The notes beneath the pieces are model-generated. The model made no database searches. It saw only the letters and a program-made list of their open reading frames with translations, and was not told where the DNA came from. Shown here one piece after another: positions 6,185 to 6,676 of a stretch of 6,676 nt of DNA. Source of the DNA: JAHDCE01 sp051275765 (GTDB lineage: Bacteria; Bacteroidota; Bacteroidia; Chitinophagales; Saprospiraceae); contig JBNMOV010000270.1 of the NCBI GenBank assembly GCA_051275765.1, forward strand, positions 1 through 6,676, given 5' to 3'. How positions within the stretch are numbered: position 1 is the first letter of the stretch; each line of letters begins with the position of its first letter. The position numbers were made by a program, and so were the translations under genes.

Positions 6185-6210
6185 GAATATAACATCTAAA
6201 TATAATTAAA

Positions 6211-6591
6211 ATGGCTTATTCAGATAAAGTTTTGGACCACTTCAAGAATCCTAGAAATGTAGGAACATTGAACAAGGAAGATAAGAATGTAGGAACTGGT
6301 CTAGTTGGAGCTCCAGAATGTGGTGATGTTATGCGTCTACAAATCAAGGTAGGTGATGATGGTTTAATCGAAGATGCTAAGTTCAAGACTTTTGGCTGTG
6401 GTTCTGCTATTGCTTCTTCTTCTTTGGCTACAGAGTGGCTGAAAGGAAAGTCAGTAGATGATGCTTTGAGTATTGATAATATGGACATCGTGGAAGAGTT
6501 GGCTTTGCCACCAGTAAAAATCCACTGTTCTGTATTAGCAGAAGATGCTATCAAGTCTGCGATCAAGGACTACCAAGATAAGAACAAGTAA
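6211..6591 (+). CDS. iscU: Fe-S cluster assembly scaffold IscU
   Basis: This small cytosolic scaffold receives persulfide sulfur from IscS and iron, builds a 2Fe-2S cluster and hands it on with HscA/HscB chaperone help. The 126-aa product is the normal length (E. coli 128). It has the N-terminal AYSDKVLDHFKNPRNVGTL (2-20), Cys37 and Asp39 in GAPECGDVM, Cys63 in FGCGSAIASSS, and His105-Cys106 in LPPVKIHCSVLAEDAI. These are the three ligand cysteines, the histidine and the conserved Asp, plus the LPPVK chaperone-binding loop at 99-103. That set separates it from SufU and from NifU, which carries extra domains. The ATG at 6211 follows an A-rich leader without a Shine-Dalgarno, as is usual in Bacteroidota. 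It is 130 bp after iscS on the same strand. A 14-bp repeat hairpin begins 1 bp after the stop. Any iscA, hscA, hscB or fdx would lie beyond the right edge. Confidence 0.98.
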   Translation: MAYSDKVLDHFKNPRNVGTLNKEDKNVGTGLVGAPECGDVMRLQIKVGDDGLIEDAKFKTFGCGSAIASSSLATEWLKGKSVDDALSIDNMDIVEELALPPVKIHCSVLAEDAIKSAIKDYQDKNK

Positions 6592-6592
6592 A

Positions 6593-6676
6593 TTACAGTG
6601 ACCAGTTTACAGTGACCAGCATATAAATTTGGCAACTGTAAATTGGTCATTGATAACTGGTCACTGAAAACTGTAA
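6593..6676. repeat. 14-bp tandem repeats in inverted arrangement, forming a large potential hairpin after iscU
   Basis: TTACAGTGACCAG occurs exactly at 6593-6605 and 6607-6619 (period 14). On the other strand, starting from the window edge, the same unit recurs with drift: TTACAGT (6676-6670), TTTCAGTGACCAGT (6669-6656), TATCAATGACCAAT (6655-6642) and TTACAGTTGCCAAA (6641-6628). The left block 6593-6619 pairs with 6643-6669 at 22 of 27 positions across a 23-nt loop. It starts 1 bp after the iscU stop codon, so it would sit in the mRNA 3' end as a strong hairpin. No T-run follows inside the window. It may continue past the right edge. Confidence 0.7.

Larger units (their letters stand above)
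6082..6210 (+). other. iscS-iscU spacer with 12-bp direct repeats
   Basis: ATTGATGATTCA occurs exactly at 6100-6111 and 6117-6128, 17 bp apart, and a looser relative (ATTGATTAATGATTA) starts at 6080 on the iscS stop codon. The rest is AT-rich and contains the iscU leader. At 130 bp the spacer is long for a tightly coupled pair and may hold a second promoter. Confidence 0.5.

Noticed and set aside
6593..6619. A CRISPR array start
   Set aside because: Units of 13-14 bp with a 1-bp gap, drifted inverted copies and no spacers of usual size do not fit CRISPR.

Overview
The window looks like a chromosomal piece of an AT-rich member of the Bacteroidota. The evidence is AT-rich intergenic DNA, A-rich leaders with no well-placed Shine-Dalgarno sequence, Bacteroidota-type secreted proteins (an uncharacterised beta-rich family, a small outer-membrane-barrel-like family and an M48 protease with a signal peptide), and a split methylmalonyl-CoA mutase small subunit beside MeaB. 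A placement near Saprospiria or Chitinophagia is only an impression.

Left part (1-3087, minus strand). Three genes are read right to left: a secreted protein of unknown function (1548-3087, broken by one extra A in an A8 run), mutA (468-1538, small subunit of methylmalonyl-CoA mutase) and meaB (N-terminal 119 codons, running off the left edge at 1). The first two are 9 bp apart. mutA and meaB are separated by 109 bp holding a perfect 8+8 bp inverted repeat of a dispersed-repeat type. MutA and MeaB belong to the methylmalonyl-CoA/succinyl-CoA pathway. The catalytic subunit gene (mutB) is not in the window and does not lie between them.

Middle (3088-4859). This is a decayed region. A plus-strand secreted barrel-like gene (3300-3788) has an in-frame TAA at codon 45 and seems to lack its C-terminal strands. 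A minus-strand M48 metalloprotease (3767-4363) points at it and breaks off about 20 residues after its HExxH motif. The two truncated genes meet tail to tail, which suggests a deletion or rearrangement at about 3767-3830. Just upstream of the protease start is a compact 158-bp palindromic element (4393-4550) with 23-bp terminal inverted repeats (21/23 identical) flanked by a 7-bp direct repeat ACTAAGT. It has the anatomy of a non-autonomous MITE. The next 300 bp (4558-4859) is AT-rich, non-coding, and holds small palindromes and the iscS leader.

Right part (4860-6676, plus strand). iscS and iscU are intact and textbook in their catalytic residues. IscS (cysteine desulfurase) passes persulfide sulfur to the IscU scaffold for Fe-S cluster assembly. 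The two genes have separate leaders that share an inverted-repeat word (TAGATT...AATCTA) and ATCTAAATA just before the ATG. Two bp after the iscU stop begins a 14-bp tandem repeat that recurs in inverted orientation to the window edge, forming a large potential hairpin.

Overall: two conserved housekeeping modules flank a stretch of three broken genes and one small inserted palindromic element. I found no evidence for a new multi-gene system. The most interesting items are the MITE-like element, the double truncation, the A8 frameshift, and the short tandem words placed directly after several stop codons.
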